Assembly: GCF_027694345.1 (NCBI RefSeq)
Contig: NZ_JAQEVU010000003.1
Coordinates: 210,153 to 274,152, forward strand
Length of the DNA: 64,000 nucleotides
Direction: 5' to 3'
Source: Varibaculum timonense_A
GTDB taxonomy: Bacteria > Actinomycetota > Actinomycetes > Actinomycetales > Actinomycetaceae
Below are positions 51,866-61,801 of the stretch, in pieces. Numbering within the stretch: the first letter of the stretch is position 1; every line of letters begins with the position of its first letter. Made by a program: the position numbers and the translations under genes. Under the pieces are notes generated by a model. That model made no database searches and had not been told where the DNA came from. It saw nothing but the letters and a program-made list of their open reading frames with translations.

Positions 51866-53015
51866 TCAACATGCCCTCTTATCAGCTTCTGGTGCGCACC
51901 GATGGCTGAATTGCCCGCCATCAGCCCTAGTGGAGGCGGGCTTACCGGATTCTACTTCGACTGCTGCAGAACAAGGCACCATCGCTCACGCTCTTGCGGA
52001 GTGGAAGCTACGCCGCGCTCTACACCTTTCGCCAACCATAAAACCTGAGTCCACCTGGATTGATAGTGAAATGGAGGCTCACACCGACGATTATCTTGCT
52101 TTCGTGCAAGAGCGCCTGCGTGAGGCACGCAAGACATGCAAGGATCCGGTGACGCTCATCGAGCAACGTCTGGATTACTCTCATCTGGTGCCTGGCGGAT
52201 TTGGGACCGGCGACTGCGTGATTATTGCCGAACCTTTGCTGCAGATTATTGATTTCAAGTACGGGCAAGGCGTACTGGTTGAGGCCGAGAAAAATCCGCA
52301 ATTGATGCTGTATGCTCTCGGCGCGCTTCACGGTTTCGATACTCTTTACGAGATCGACGAGGTTGCGGTGACGATTTTCCAGCCCAGACGCTCCAACGTA
52401 GCGACCTGGCACGTCAGCGTGGCGGATCTTCAAACCTGGGCTGAAGAGATTGTGCGACCGACAGCGAAGCTGGCCGGGAAAGGCGAAGGCTCTTTTGCCG
52501 CAGGTAGCTGGTGTCGTTTCTGCAAAATAGCACCAACCTGCCGCACCAGGGCCGAGAAAAATCTGGAGTTAGCCAAATACGAGTTCGCTCCCCCAGCCCA
52601 ACTCTCCGATACAGAGATTGCCCAGGTGCTCGGGAAACTACCTGACTTAAAGAGATGGGCATCCGATGTCGAGTCCTACGCACTGTCCCTTGCGGTCAAT
52701 CAAGGCAAGACCTGGTCTGGTTTCAAACTCGTCGAGGGTCGTTCGATCCGCAAATATGTCGACGAAACCAAAGTCGTGGAGACAGCCCAGGCTGCTGGGA
52801 TTAACGACATTTTTGAGCAGAGGCTCAAGACGATTACGGCGCTGCAGAAACAGCTGGGCAAGAAACGGTTCAGCGAGCTCCTCGGCGAGTTGGTTATCAA
52901 GCCACCCGGTAAACCTGCACTGGTACCTGAAACCGATAAACGACCCGCGATACCACTTAGTGCGGTTGAAGAATTTCAAAAAGATAAAGCCAAGAAAAAT
53001 ACAGAAAGAAGGTAA
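51858..53015 (+). CDS. DUF2800 family protein (PD-(D/E)XK nuclease-like)
   Basis: A 385-residue phage protein starting at ATG 51858 (MPDQHALLSASGAHRWLNCP). Like Cas4-type nucleases it has an acidic catalytic region, G-T-G-D-C-V-I-I-A ... I-I-D-F-K-Y-G-Q-G, where D-F-K is the D-x-K part, followed by N-P-Q-L-M-L-Y-A. A cysteine cluster W-C-R-F-C-K-I-A-P-T-C-R may hold a metal. It sits before DUF2815 and the polymerase, the standard phage order, and is probably involved in recombination. Confidence 0.85.
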   Translation: MPDQHALLSASGAHRWLNCPPSALVEAGLPDSTSTAAEQGTIAHALAEWKLRRALHLSPTIKPESTWIDSEMEAHTDDYLAFVQERLREARKTCKDPVTLIEQRLDYSHLVPGGFGTGDCVIIAEPLLQIIDFKYGQGVLVEAEKNPQLMLYALGALHGFDTLYEIDEVAVTIFQPRRSNVATWHVSVADLQTWAEEIVRPTAKLAGKGEGSFAAGSWCRFCKIAPTCRTRAEKNLELAKYEFAPPAQLSDTEIAQVLGKLPDLKRWASDVESYALSLAVNQGKTWSGFKLVEGRSIRKYVDETKVVETAQAAGINDIFEQRLKTITALQKQLGKKRFSELLGELVIKPPGKPALVPETDKRPAIPLSAVEEFQKDKAKKNTERR

Positions 53016-53021
53016 ATAGCC

Positions 53022-53576
53022 ATGTCAGTAAAGAATCCAACTCGAGTCGTCACCGGCGAAGTACGTCTTTCGTACGCGAATCTTTTCGAGGCGAAATCCA
53101 TCCAAGGATCAAAGCCGAAATATTCGGTAAGCCTCATCATTCCCAAATCTGATAAAGCCACGTTGGCGAAGATTGAGGCCGCTATCGATGCAGCCATTGA
53201 AGCAGGCACAGCCAAGTTCGGCGGTAAACGTCCAAACAAGGCTGCACTGAAGTTACCGTTGCGTGACGGGGATACAGAACGCGATGACGAAGCGTACGCG
53301 AACTCGATGTTTGTCAACGCTAACTCCACTACCCCACCTCAAGTGGTAGACGAGTCGCTCGCCCCAATCTTGGATCGCTCCCAGGTCTACTCAGGGTGCT
53401 ACGGCCGCGCGAGTATTACCTTCTATGCCTTCAACACCAATGGCAATAAAGGGATCGCCTGCGGACTGGGGAATGTCCAAAAGCTTAGGGACGGTGAACC
53501 GCTCGGTGGCGGACACGTCAGCGCTGAGGAAGACTTCGCGGCGTTTTCTACTGCTAACGAGGACTTCCTTAACTAG
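53022..53576 (+). CDS. DUF2815 family protein (phage ssDNA-binding-like)
   Basis: A 184-residue protein always paired with DUF2800 in phages. Recognisable parts are T-G-E-V-R-L-S-Y-A-N-L-F-E, K-Y-S-V-S-L-I-I-P-K, and Y-S-G-C-Y-G-R-A-S-I-T-F-Y-A-F; the fold is probably of the OB type with single-strand DNA binding. RBS AGAAGG lies before ATG 53022. The role in replication or recombination is inferred from its partners. Confidence 0.8.
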   Translation: MSVKNPTRVVTGEVRLSYANLFEAKSIQGSKPKYSVSLIIPKSDKATLAKIEAAIDAAIEAGTAKFGGKRPNKAALKLPLRDGDTERDDEAYANSMFVNANSTTPPQVVDESLAPILDRSQVYSGCYGRASITFYAFNTNGNKGIACGLGNVQKLRDGEPLGGGHVSAEEDFAAFSTANEDFLN

Positions 53577-53653
53577 CAGGTAAGTGCACACCGGTGGTGG
53601 GCAGTAACTGTATGGCTGCTGCCCACCACACCTGATTTTGAAGGATTGCAACC

Positions 53654-55624
53654 TTGAGTTATTTGAGTATTGATCTGGAAACTTATAGCCCCCTTAATCT
53701 CTCCAAGACTGGGATCTACCCCTATGCTGCCCATCCTGACTTCCAGATCCTCCTGTTCGGCTACGCCATAGACAAGCAGCCAGTGCAGGTGGTTGACCTG
53801 GCGAGCGGAGAAAAACTACCCAACGAAATACTTGCTGCTCTGGTGGATCCTGGCGTGGTTAAGTGGGCGTTCAACGCATCCTTCGAACGCATCTGCCTAT
53901 CCGCCTGGCTACACCGCCACCATCCAGAACTATTACCTCAAGGCAGTTTCCTAGATCCTACTCAGTGGCGCTGCTCCATGATCTGGGCTGCATATCTTGG
54001 GATGCCAATGAGCCTAGACCAAGTAGCAAAAGTACTGAATTTACCAGTAAAGAAAGATGCAGCTGGTAAGAAACTAATCAAGCAGTTCTGCACCCCAGCC
54101 GCCCCAAACCTGATCCACAAGGGCGCGCGCCGTAATCTACCGTCCTCGGATCCGGGAGGCTGGAAAGCATTGATCAAATATAACCGCCACGACGTGAAAG
54201 TCGAACAAGCCATCCACACCCGCCTGGCAAAGTTTCCCGTACCGGATGAGGAGTGGGAAGCCTATACCTTGGATCAGCGCATTAACGATGCTGGGATCAA
54301 GCTCGATGCGACCCTTGTGGATGCCGCCGTTACCCTCGATGAAAAACACCGCGAGACAACTCTGTCTCGAGCACAAGAAATCACGGGTTTAGATAATCCG
54401 AATAGCCCGATACAGCTTAAAGACTGGCTGGCTAATAACGGTTGCCCTCTCGACTCGCTTACGAAAACTGAGGTCGCAACCGCCCTCGAGGACGCTACCG
54501 GAATAGTTAAAGAAATACTTCAGCTGCGCGGAGATCTCGCAAAATCTTCCGTCAAGAAGTACCACGCCATGCAAAGCGTCTCTGGGGCGGACAAGCGAGC
54601 GCGCGGACTCCTACAGTTTTATGGAGCAGGACGTACCGGACGTTTTGCAGGCAGGTTAGTTCAAGTGCAGAATCTACCTCGCAATTATCTGCCTGATCTC
54701 GACCAGGCACGCACCCTAGTCAAAGACGGAAATCTTGAAGCCGTGGAGCTGCTCTATGATTCGGTACCAGACACGCTCTCTCAGCTAATCCGCACCGCTT
54801 TCATACCCACCTCGGGTAACCGTTTTATTATCGCTGACTACAGCGCTATTGAAGCCCGCGTGATTGCCTGGCTCGCAGGTGAAAAAACTACCCTCGAGAC
54901 CTTCCGTGACGGCAAGGATCTATATTGCGAGACTGCTAGTCGCATGTTCAAAGTTCCAGTTGAAAAACACGGCGCAAACAGCGAGCTACGACAAAAAGGC
55001 AAAATAGCGGTACTGGCTTGCGGATACGGCGGCTCTATCGGTGCGCTCAAAGCAATGGGAGCCTTAAAGATGGGGTTATCCGAAGACGAGCTGAAACCCA
55101 TAGTTGATGCGTGGCGGGCAGCCAACCCGAACATTGTGTGGCTGTGGCAAGAAGTCGAAGACTCAGCCTTGACAGCGATCACGACCAAACAGACCGTGCA
55201 GCTACGTAACCTGACGTTCAGTGTTGAGTCCGGGATCCTATTCATCACCCTGCCGTCAGGGCGGCGGTTGGCGTATGTGAAACCTGGTCTGGGCGAGAAT
55301 AAGTTCGGTGGCACCTCCATCACCTACTGGGGCGTGACGACAGGTCGGCGGTGGGGACGGCTCGAAACATACGGCGGCAAACTGGTTGAGAACATTGTTC
55401 AGGCTGTTGCCCGCGATCTTCTCGTTCACGGCATGCACAACGTCGCCAATGCCGGGCATCAGATCGTCATGCACGTCCATGACGAAATCGTCGTCGACGA
55501 ACCCGTGGAATCGGGCGCAAGTGTTGAACAGATTTGTCGGTTGATGTCGAGCCTGCCCGACTGGGCTGACGGGCTTCCGTTAGATGCAGACGGCTACGTA
55601 TGCAACTACTACCAAAAGGACTAA
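53654..55624 (+). CDS. Phage family A DNA polymerase
   Basis: A 656-residue polymerase of the phage type. The 3'-5' exonuclease starts with Y-L-S-I-D-L-E-T, and N-A-S-F-E-R follows; polymerase motif A is I-I-A-D-Y-S-A-I-E-A-R, the O-helix region is around R-Q-K-G-K-I-A-V-L-A-C-G-Y-G-G, and motif C is H-V-H-D-E-I-V-V-D. Residues needed for polymerisation are all visible. Start is TTG 53654 after AAGGA. It would replicate the element itself. Confidence 0.92.
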   Translation: MSYLSIDLETYSPLNLSKTGIYPYAAHPDFQILLFGYAIDKQPVQVVDLASGEKLPNEILAALVDPGVVKWAFNASFERICLSAWLHRHHPELLPQGSFLDPTQWRCSMIWAAYLGMPMSLDQVAKVLNLPVKKDAAGKKLIKQFCTPAAPNLIHKGARRNLPSSDPGGWKALIKYNRHDVKVEQAIHTRLAKFPVPDEEWEAYTLDQRINDAGIKLDATLVDAAVTLDEKHRETTLSRAQEITGLDNPNSPIQLKDWLANNGCPLDSLTKTEVATALEDATGIVKEILQLRGDLAKSSVKKYHAMQSVSGADKRARGLLQFYGAGRTGRFAGRLVQVQNLPRNYLPDLDQARTLVKDGNLEAVELLYDSVPDTLSQLIRTAFIPTSGNRFIIADYSAIEARVIAWLAGEKTTLETFRDGKDLYCETASRMFKVPVEKHGANSELRQKGKIAVLACGYGGSIGALKAMGALKMGLSEDELKPIVDAWRAANPNIVWLWQEVEDSALTAITTKQTVQLRNLTFSVESGILFITLPSGRRLAYVKPGLGENKFGGTSITYWGVTTGRRWGRLETYGGKLVENIVQAVARDLLVHGMHNVANAGHQIVMHVHDEIVVDEPVESGASVEQICRLMSSLPDWADGLPLDADGYVCNYYQKD

Positions 55625-55669
55625 GTACTACCGATCTTCTGCGTCCAGTTTGCGGATTACGGGTTCTTC

Positions 55670-56392
55670 TTACTGGAGCTGTCTTTGCGGTTGAAGCAAA
55701 CTCGCCAGGTTTGCAAGACTCTCTTCTTCAAGAGCAGCTGGGTTGAGCATCATGTGTTCAATCAATGCCGCTAGTTGCTCTTGAGGAAGTTGAGCCAGTT
55801 GTCTGCGAATGTCGTCTACGCCGTTGGCGTCGACGATGTTGGCGTTTGTGACTAGCCTCATTTGCTGGTCGCTGTATGCGCGAGCAGCGGCAGCGGCGAT
55901 CAATCGTGCTTGCGCTTCCGCAGGGGACATCTCCATACGTTCTTCATCGGAAACTTCAACTACCTGATCACTGGATACAGTATCTTTCTTGGCTTCCGCG
56001 AGGACTTCGGCTGCTTTTAATCTGGGTCGAGGGCGTGAAATCTTCGATGCCGTCTCTTTTATCGAAGGCCAGGCGGTCTCATTCCACCATCTTTTTACAT
56101 GTGGCTTAGCTCGCTCGATGCCAATACCGATGAGATTGGAAACTGCTAAGGCAAGTAATCGTGCCAGTTCCTTGTCTTCTTCTCTTAACTGGCGCTCTCC
56201 ACTCGAAATGTACATAGTGTCGGTGACGTAACCGGAACTGAATTCGAAATCCTCATCAGTCGGCACAAAACGAGCGTTTGCCTTAAGTCGGCCATCTTCA
56301 TCGAACAGGTTTTGGCTCCATCCTCCCTCCTTCTTCATTCCAGGAGTGAGTGAATCGTCGTCCCATTCGTAATAACCAGCTTGGCGCCCCAT
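55670..56392 (-). CDS. Opposite-strand hypothetical accessory protein
   Basis: A 240-residue hydrophilic protein on the strand opposite to the rest of the module, between the polymerase and antirepressor. N-terminal M-G-R-Q-A-G-Y-Y-E-W-D-D-D, then a central Lys/Arg-rich helix with W-W-N-E-T-A-W-P-S and a helical, Ala/Gln-rich C-terminal half. No family recognised. The reverse orientation and lone placement fit a moron-type cargo gene (immunity, defence or lysogenic conversion), but this is inference. Confidence 0.55.
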   Translation of the reverse strand: MGRQAGYYEWDDDSLTPGMKKEGGWSQNLFDEDGRLKANARFVPTDEDFEFSSGYVTDTMYISSGERQLREEDKELARLLALAVSNLIGIGIERAKPHVKRWWNETAWPSIKETASKISRPRPRLKAAEVLAEAKKDTVSSDQVVEVSDEERMEMSPAEAQARLIAAAAARAYSDQQMRLVTNANIVDANGVDDIRRQLAQLPQEQLAALIEHMMLNPAALEEESLANLASLLQPQRQLQ

Positions 56393-56470
56393 TTAAACAA
56401 TTTTACCCTTCATCATTCATAAAGCAGCGGTACACGCTTTCTAAACGGAAATGAAACCCCCAAAGCCCGC

Positions 56471-56583
56471 ATGCTGGCGATGGGGGTTAACTCTTTCGTG
56501 GTTTCTGGCCTTCTACTGAGAGCCGCAGTCTCGGCGCACCCGGTGACGAGTCATATATCCCGGTTCTCAGAAGGGAGCCGGTC
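56471..56583 (+). pseudogene. Relic of a sigma-like gene C-terminus
   Basis: The bases 56483-56520 align without gaps to 51123-51160 (offset 5360): GGGGTTAACTCTT and GTTTCTGGCCTTCT are identical. In the same frame they read V-N-S-F-V-V-S-G-L-L-L against V-N-S-S-D-V-S-G-L-L-L of the sigma-like protein. No intact gene remains, so this is a duplicated or recombined fragment just upstream of the antirepressor gene. Confidence 0.6.
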
Positions 56584-57345
56584 ATGGGAACCGGACTACA
56601 GACTTTCACAAATCAAACGTTCGGAACGATCCGCACGATCACCGCCGACGGGACTGTACTGTTTTGCGGTCGTGACATCGCTACCGCACTTGGCTACGCG
56701 AACACGAAAGACGCTCTGGCTAGGCATTGCAAGGGGGTCGTGAAACGCTACCCCCTTGAAACGCCCGGTGGTATCCAGCAGGTCAGGTTCATTACCGAAG
56801 GTGATCTGTATCGGTTGATTGCATCCTCGAAGTTGCCTGCCGCTGTCCGGTTTGAAGCATGGGTATTCGATGAGGTGTTGCCCTCGATCCACCGCCACGG
56901 CATCTACGCCATCGATGATCTGCTAGAGAATGACGAGTTTCTTGAGCAGGCGATTGTTCATTTGCGTCGTGAGCGAGCTAAACGTCTCGCCGCCGAGCAG
57001 GCTTTGCTTGAGGCTGCACCGAAAATCTCGTACTACGACATTGTTCTGCAATCCGACTCGTTGTTGACAACGACCGAGATCGCCAAAGACTACGGGTTGA
57101 GCGCGAAACGGTTGAACCAGATCTTGCTCGATTCGAGGGTTCAGTTTAAACAGTCGGGGCGCTGGTTCCTTTACGCCAGATACGCGGAGCAGGGTTATAC
57201 CCAGTCCAAGACGCATGAGTTTGATGGCGGTAAAACTCGCACTCATATGTATTGGACGCAGAAAGGTCGCTTGTTTATCTATGACTTGTTGAAGAACCAG
57301 CATGGCCTGTTGCCCATTATCGAGCGTGAAGGGCAGGACTCCTAA
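56584..57345 (+). CDS. Phage antirepressor (BRO-N and KilAC-type domains)
   Basis: A 253-residue protein. N-terminal BRO domain (1-105) with V-L-F-C-G-R-D-I-A-T-A-L-G-Y and V-L-P-S-I-H-R-H-G; C-terminal antirepressor domain (about 140-250) with L-T-T-T-E-I-A-K-D-Y-G-L-S-A-K-R-L-N and a final G-R-L-F-I-Y. RBS GGGAGCC is close before the ATG. Antirepressors of this kind switch prophages to lytic growth by counteracting the repressor. It ends one base into the next gene. Confidence 0.9.
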   Translation: MGTGLQTFTNQTFGTIRTITADGTVLFCGRDIATALGYANTKDALARHCKGVVKRYPLETPGGIQQVRFITEGDLYRLIASSKLPAAVRFEAWVFDEVLPSIHRHGIYAIDDLLENDEFLEQAIVHLRRERAKRLAAEQALLEAAPKISYYDIVLQSDSLLTTTEIAKDYGLSAKRLNQILLDSRVQFKQSGRWFLYARYAEQGYTQSKTHEFDGGKTRTHMYWTQKGRLFIYDLLKNQHGLLPIIEREGQDS

Positions 57346-57791
57346 TGACAAGCCCAGCTATGTCGACGGTCGAGTTTGGGATCTCGAAGAAGAACGCTGA
57401 GGGCTATCTCGATCCGACTAGTTTCAAAGCACTGCAAAGCGTCCAGCGCACCGAGTTCGGTTACCGGCCACTGGTCTACATCTGCTCACCCTACTCAGGG
57501 GACGTGGAGTCCAATGTTGAGCTGGCACGGGAGTTTTCTGCGTTCGCTGTCGGCCAGCAGGTGATTCCGCTGACTCCGCATTTGCTGTATCCGCAGTTCT
57601 TGAATGACGACGATCCTGATGAGCGTGAGTTAGCGATGTTTTTCAACCGGATTCTGCTGACCAAGTGTGAGGAGATCTGGGTTTACACCGGGCGGGTGTC
57701 GTCTGGGATGCGCACCGAGATCGAGTGGGCCCGCGAACTTGAACTACCCATCCACTATTTCAACGCTGATTTCCAGGAGGTTACCTTTTGA
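57345..57791 (+). CDS. DUF4406-like nucleoside 2-deoxyribosyltransferase-fold protein
   Basis: A 148-residue protein with the deoxyribosyltransferase-like pattern: V-Y-I-C-S-P-Y-S-G near residue 43, then Q-V-I-P-L-T-P-H-L-L and a late S-S-G-M-R-T-E-I-E-W-A. Phage proteins of this fold act in nucleotide metabolism or are of unknown role. It overlaps the antirepressor stop and the primase start. Nucleotide-related function is an inference. Confidence 0.7.
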   Translation: MTSPAMSTVEFGISKKNAEGYLDPTSFKALQSVQRTEFGYRPLVYICSPYSGDVESNVELAREFSAFAVGQQVIPLTPHLLYPQFLNDDDPDERELAMFFNRILLTKCEEIWVYTGRVSSGMRTEIEWARELELPIHYFNADFQEVTF

Positions 57792-60047
57792 TGCATCCCT
57801 TCACGCTTTACGCCACTGACATGGCAGGTCGGCAAACCAACAGCCACTACCCTAACCGCCACGAGATCACCAGCAGACCCGACTTAGAAATGACGGTGTG
57901 TTTTGATCATGTCGCAGCCACCTACAAGAATAATCATCGCTCGAGCGCGAACTTCCTGGTTTCGGATTGCGTGGTGATGGATATCGACAACGACCACAGC
58001 GAAAACCCCGACGAATGGGTCACGCCCGAATCGTTGGGTGAGGTGATGGCAGGGGTCGAGTTTATGACCGCCACCTCCCGCAACCATATGAGAATCAAGG
58101 GCAGCGAGTCGGCTAGGCCGCGTTTGCACGTCTACTACCCAATAAGCAAGATCGGTGACGCTAGCGAGTATGCAGGGCTGAAGAAACGCCTGGCTGCTCG
58201 TTTTGATTTCTTTGACCATAACGCACTCGACGCGGGCAGATTCATCTACGGAAACCCCACCGCCGAAGTGCATGTTTTCAAGGGTGAACAGCTACTGGAT
58301 GAATGGATCGCGGCAGCTGATGAGCAGGACATGTTTGCTGCCTTCGATGCCTCCACGATTGCTATCGGTGAGGGCTCTCGTAATGCCACACTCTCTCGCT
58401 TCGCGGGCAGGGTCTTGATCCGCTACGGCAATACCGCCCAGGCGCGGGAGTTATTTCATCGTAAAGCCACCCTTTGTGACCCGCCATTACCAGATGCAGA
58501 GTTGGGCCTGATTTGGGATAGCGCGTGTAAGTTCGCTGCCAAGGTTGCCGCCGAGCCGGGTTATGTGCCGCCGGAGGTTTATGAGCAGCTGACGAGTCTG
58601 CGCCCTGATGATTTTACCGATGTTGGTCAGGCGACGATTCTTGCTGGTGAGTATGCTGACCGGATTTGTTATTCGCCTGCTACCGCGTGGATGGCATACG
58701 ACAAGGGTGTGTGGGAGGAAAACGAGCCTAAAGCCCAGCATGTTGTCCAAGAACTCACCTCCCGGCAGATAGAACAAGCCCAAAAAGAACTGGATACAGC
58801 CACCCAGCAAGCAAGCCGGCTGGGAGTAACAGCAATGCTGGTAGCGATGAGCAAGGCCAAAGCCCTCTCTGCATTCACCCGGGAGCAATCCCAGGTCTAC
58901 CAGGAAATGATGGCAGCGCAAGAATGGTTAAAGTTCATATACAAGTGCCGCTCAGATCGCACAATCTTGGCGGTCATGCGCCAAGCACGCCCGTTAGCGT
59001 TGATTAACCCGCAGGTGCTCGATGCCGACCCTTATCTGCTCAACACCCCAAGCGCCACCTTTGATCTGCGCGATACCTCCCGGCACGAACACAGCCCCGC
59101 TGACATGTTGACTAAACAAACTGCCCTCGACCCATCCGATGAGGGGATGCAGATATGGCTAGACAGCCTCGCCGTCACTTTCGGAGCAGATAAGGAGTTG
59201 ATTGGGTATGTGCAAAGGGTGTGCGGGCTAGCAGCTATCGGCAAGGTCCTCATCGAAGCCCTGATTATCGCCTACGGGGATGGAAACAACGGCAAATCCA
59301 CGTTCTGGAATACCATCGCCCGCGTGTTGGGCTCTTACGCGGAGACTATCTCCTCTGAAGTGCTGATCGCTGGTAAGAAAAACAACGCCAAACACGAGAT
59401 GGCAGAAACCAGGGCTAGACGCTTGTTGATCGCCGGCGAAAATGATGAAGGCGTGCGCCTATCAACCTCATCAACCAAACAATTAGCTTCGACTGACAAG
59501 ATCGCTGCAGAGAAGAAATACAAAGACCCCTTCTCCTTCACCCCTTCCCACACCTTGGTTTTGTACACTAACCATCTACCGCGAGTGGGAGCTATGGATA
59601 CTGGCATCTGGCGCAGATTGATTGTGATTCCGTTCGAGCAAACCATCTACCGCGAGTGTGGACATCAAAAATTATGCCGACCATCTATACGCCAGAGCCG
59701 GCGGAGCGGTGCTGGCATGGATTATGGAAGGTGCTCGCTTAATCCACTCTGAGAACTACCACCTGGCCCCACCTAAACAAGTCGTTGCCGCATCGGAGGC
59801 ATACCGGGCTGCTAATGACTGGTTCGCTCACTTCCTTGAGGACTGCTGCCAGGTAGGCCAAGGACTATCAGAGCAGTCCAAAGACCTCTACGACGCGTAC
59901 CGGTCTTGGGCAATAGGCAGGGGCGAGTATGTGCGCTCCACTAGCGATTTTTATGCTGCCGTCGATAAAGGCGGATATAGGCGAAGGCGAACAGCTCGGG
60001 CACGATTCGTAGATGGGCTAGCTTTGATCAGCGAATTCGACTTGTAA
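57791..60047 (+). pseudogene. P4-type primase-helicase interrupted by a frameshift
   Basis: Start ATG 57791 after GGAGG. The N-terminal primase part has V-V-M-D-I-D-N-D-H and R-P-R-L-H-V-Y-Y-P-I; the SF3 helicase part has Walker A G-D-G-N-N-G-K-S-T and the D5-like end. The frame is lost between about 59640 and 59660: zero frame ends at 59752, but the +1 frame from GTG 59658 continues D-I-K-N-Y-A-D-H-L-Y to 60047 with the expected C-terminus. A 1-nt insertion, or a programmed event, or a sequencing error can explain it; no clear slip site is seen. Confidence 0.75.
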
Positions 60048-60174
60048 CCGGCCAATAGTGACAGTCGTGTCAGTCGTTACTAGCCCTTTCTATAGGAAAA
60101 TAAAAAATACAGTCCTATATAGGGTTTTAGGGACAGACCGACACGAGTGTCACAGATCTTATGAAAGACGTGAC

Positions 60175-60453
60175 ATGAAAGAAAAACACCTAGAAAACGA
60201 ACTGAAGAAATCAGTCGAAAGCATCGGCGGGATCTGCTGGAAACTTGTGTGCCCCGGCGTCACTGGCGTCCCAGACCGGATCTGCTTGAAGAGCGGACGA
60301 GTTGTTTTCGCTGAAGTAAAAGCACCAGGAGCCAAACCTAGGCCAATCCAGAATCGCCGTATCAAGCAGCTGCAAGGTCAAGGCTTCCAAGTCTTTGTGG
60401 TAGACAGCCTAGATGGGATTGCGGAGGTGGCAAATGCGTTACAAGCCGCATAA
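60175..60453 (+). CDS. VRR-NUC domain nuclease
   Basis: A 92-residue stand-alone PD-(D/E)XK nuclease of the VRR-NUC type. Catalytic residues are in G-V-P-D-R-I-C-L and V-F-A-E-V-K-A-P-G, with a closing Q-V-F-V-V-D. Start is ATG 60175 (M-K-E-K-H-L-E); the frame extends to 60058 but without family sequence. It overlaps the helicase gene by 20 bases, a pairing common in phage replication modules. Confidence 0.88.
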   Translation: MKEKHLENELKKSVESIGGICWKLVCPGVTGVPDRICLKSGRVVFAEVKAPGAKPRPIQNRRIKQLQGQGFQVFVVDSLDGIAEVANALQAA

Positions 60454-61792
60454 CTACCAAACCCAGGCAACGGGTTTCATCATCAACCATGACGAAGCCG
60501 CAGTGTTCTTAGGTATGGGTTTAGGAAAAAGCGTCATTGCGCTGACCGCGATCTGGCAGCTTGTCCTCGACTACTTCCTCGTACAGCGAGTGCTAGTAAT
60601 CGCGCCGCTACGCGTGGCACGCGATACCTGGCCACAAGAAGCGCTCAAGTGGGATCACCTTACGGGGCTCACGTTGGCGGTAGCCGTCGGTAGCAAATCC
60701 GAGCGCCTAGGCGCGTTAGCTAAGTCTGCAATGGTGACGGTGATTAACCGGGAAAACGTCCCCTGGCTGGTTGCCCACTACGGCGCGGCCTGGCCTTTCG
60801 ACATGGTCGTCATTGATGAACTCTCCAGCTTCAAAAACCACCGTGCAAAGCGCTTCACCACGCTGGTGAAGATGCGACCCTATGTAAGCCGTTGGGTTGG
60901 GTTAACCGGAACCCCAGCCTCTAATGGCTTGATGGATCTATGGGCACAGTTCCGACTCCTAGATGGCGGTACCAGACTGGGTAGATATATAACCCGGTTT
61001 AGGGATCGTTGGTTCGTGCCTGATAAACGGGGCGGTATGCAGGTGTTTACCTATAAACCGCGAGCAGGTGCTGAGGACGAGATCTATGAGGCCATCTCGG
61101 ATATGACCTTGTCGATGCGCACCACTGACCACCTCACTTTGCCTGAGCTGACGCTAACAACCACGAAGGTAAAACTCGCTAAAAAACAGCGGGCAGTATA
61201 TGAGCGTCTAGAGCAGGATTTAGTGATTGAGTTGAACGGGCAAGTAGTGGATGCGGCTAACGCGGCAGTCCTATCTGGAAAACTCCTACAACTGGCAAGC
61301 GGGGCTATCTACGACGAAAACGGAGATGTCATTGCTGTTCATGGCGCGAAGCTGGATGCACTCGAAGATTTGGTTGAGGCTGCGAACGGTCAGAACCTCC
61401 TCGTTGCCTACTGGTACAAACACGACCTGGAACGCATCATCGAGCGGTTCCCGCAAGCCCGAGCCCTAAAGACTGCTGAGGATATAGCGGCTTGGAACAA
61501 TGGCGAGATCACTTTCGGTTTGATTCACCCGGCCTCTGCCGGTCACGGCCTGAATCTACAAGCAGGTGGGCACTTGCTCATCTGGTTCTCCCTGACCTGG
61601 AGTCTGGAGCTGTATCAGCAAACTAACGCCCGTCTTTACCGGCAAGGCCAAACCCAGCCGGTAACGATCACTCATCTGGTCGCTGAAAGCACCCTCGATG
61701 AGGCAGTACTTACAGCCCTAGACGCCAAGAACCTCACCCAGACTGCCTTGATCGAGGCAATCAAAACACAACTGGCAAACCACTCTAGATAA
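60434..61792 (+). CDS. SNF2-type DEAD/DEAH helicase
   Basis: A 452-residue SF2 helicase of the phage type. Start is ATG 60434 with GGAGGTGG upstream. Walker A is L-G-M-G-L-G-K-S, motif II is V-I-D-E-L-S-S, motif III is T-G-T-P-A-S-N-G, and the C-terminal lobe has N-A-R-L-Y-R-Q-G-Q (motif VI). It uses ATP to translocate on DNA, and together with VRR-NUC and the primase it probably serves replication or recombination. Confidence 0.92.
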   Translation: MRYKPHNYQTQATGFIINHDEAAVFLGMGLGKSVIALTAIWQLVLDYFLVQRVLVIAPLRVARDTWPQEALKWDHLTGLTLAVAVGSKSERLGALAKSAMVTVINRENVPWLVAHYGAAWPFDMVVIDELSSFKNHRAKRFTTLVKMRPYVSRWVGLTGTPASNGLMDLWAQFRLLDGGTRLGRYITRFRDRWFVPDKRGGMQVFTYKPRAGAEDEIYEAISDMTLSMRTTDHLTLPELTLTTTKVKLAKKQRAVYERLEQDLVIELNGQVVDAANAAVLSGKLLQLASGAIYDENGDVIAVHGAKLDALEDLVEAANGQNLLVAYWYKHDLERIIERFPQARALKTAEDIAAWNNGEITFGLIHPASAGHGLNLQAGGHLLIWFSLTWSLELYQQTNARLYRQGQTQPVTITHLVAESTLDEAVLTALDAKNLTQTALIEAIKTQLANHSR

Positions 61793-61801
61793 GGAAAATT
61801 C

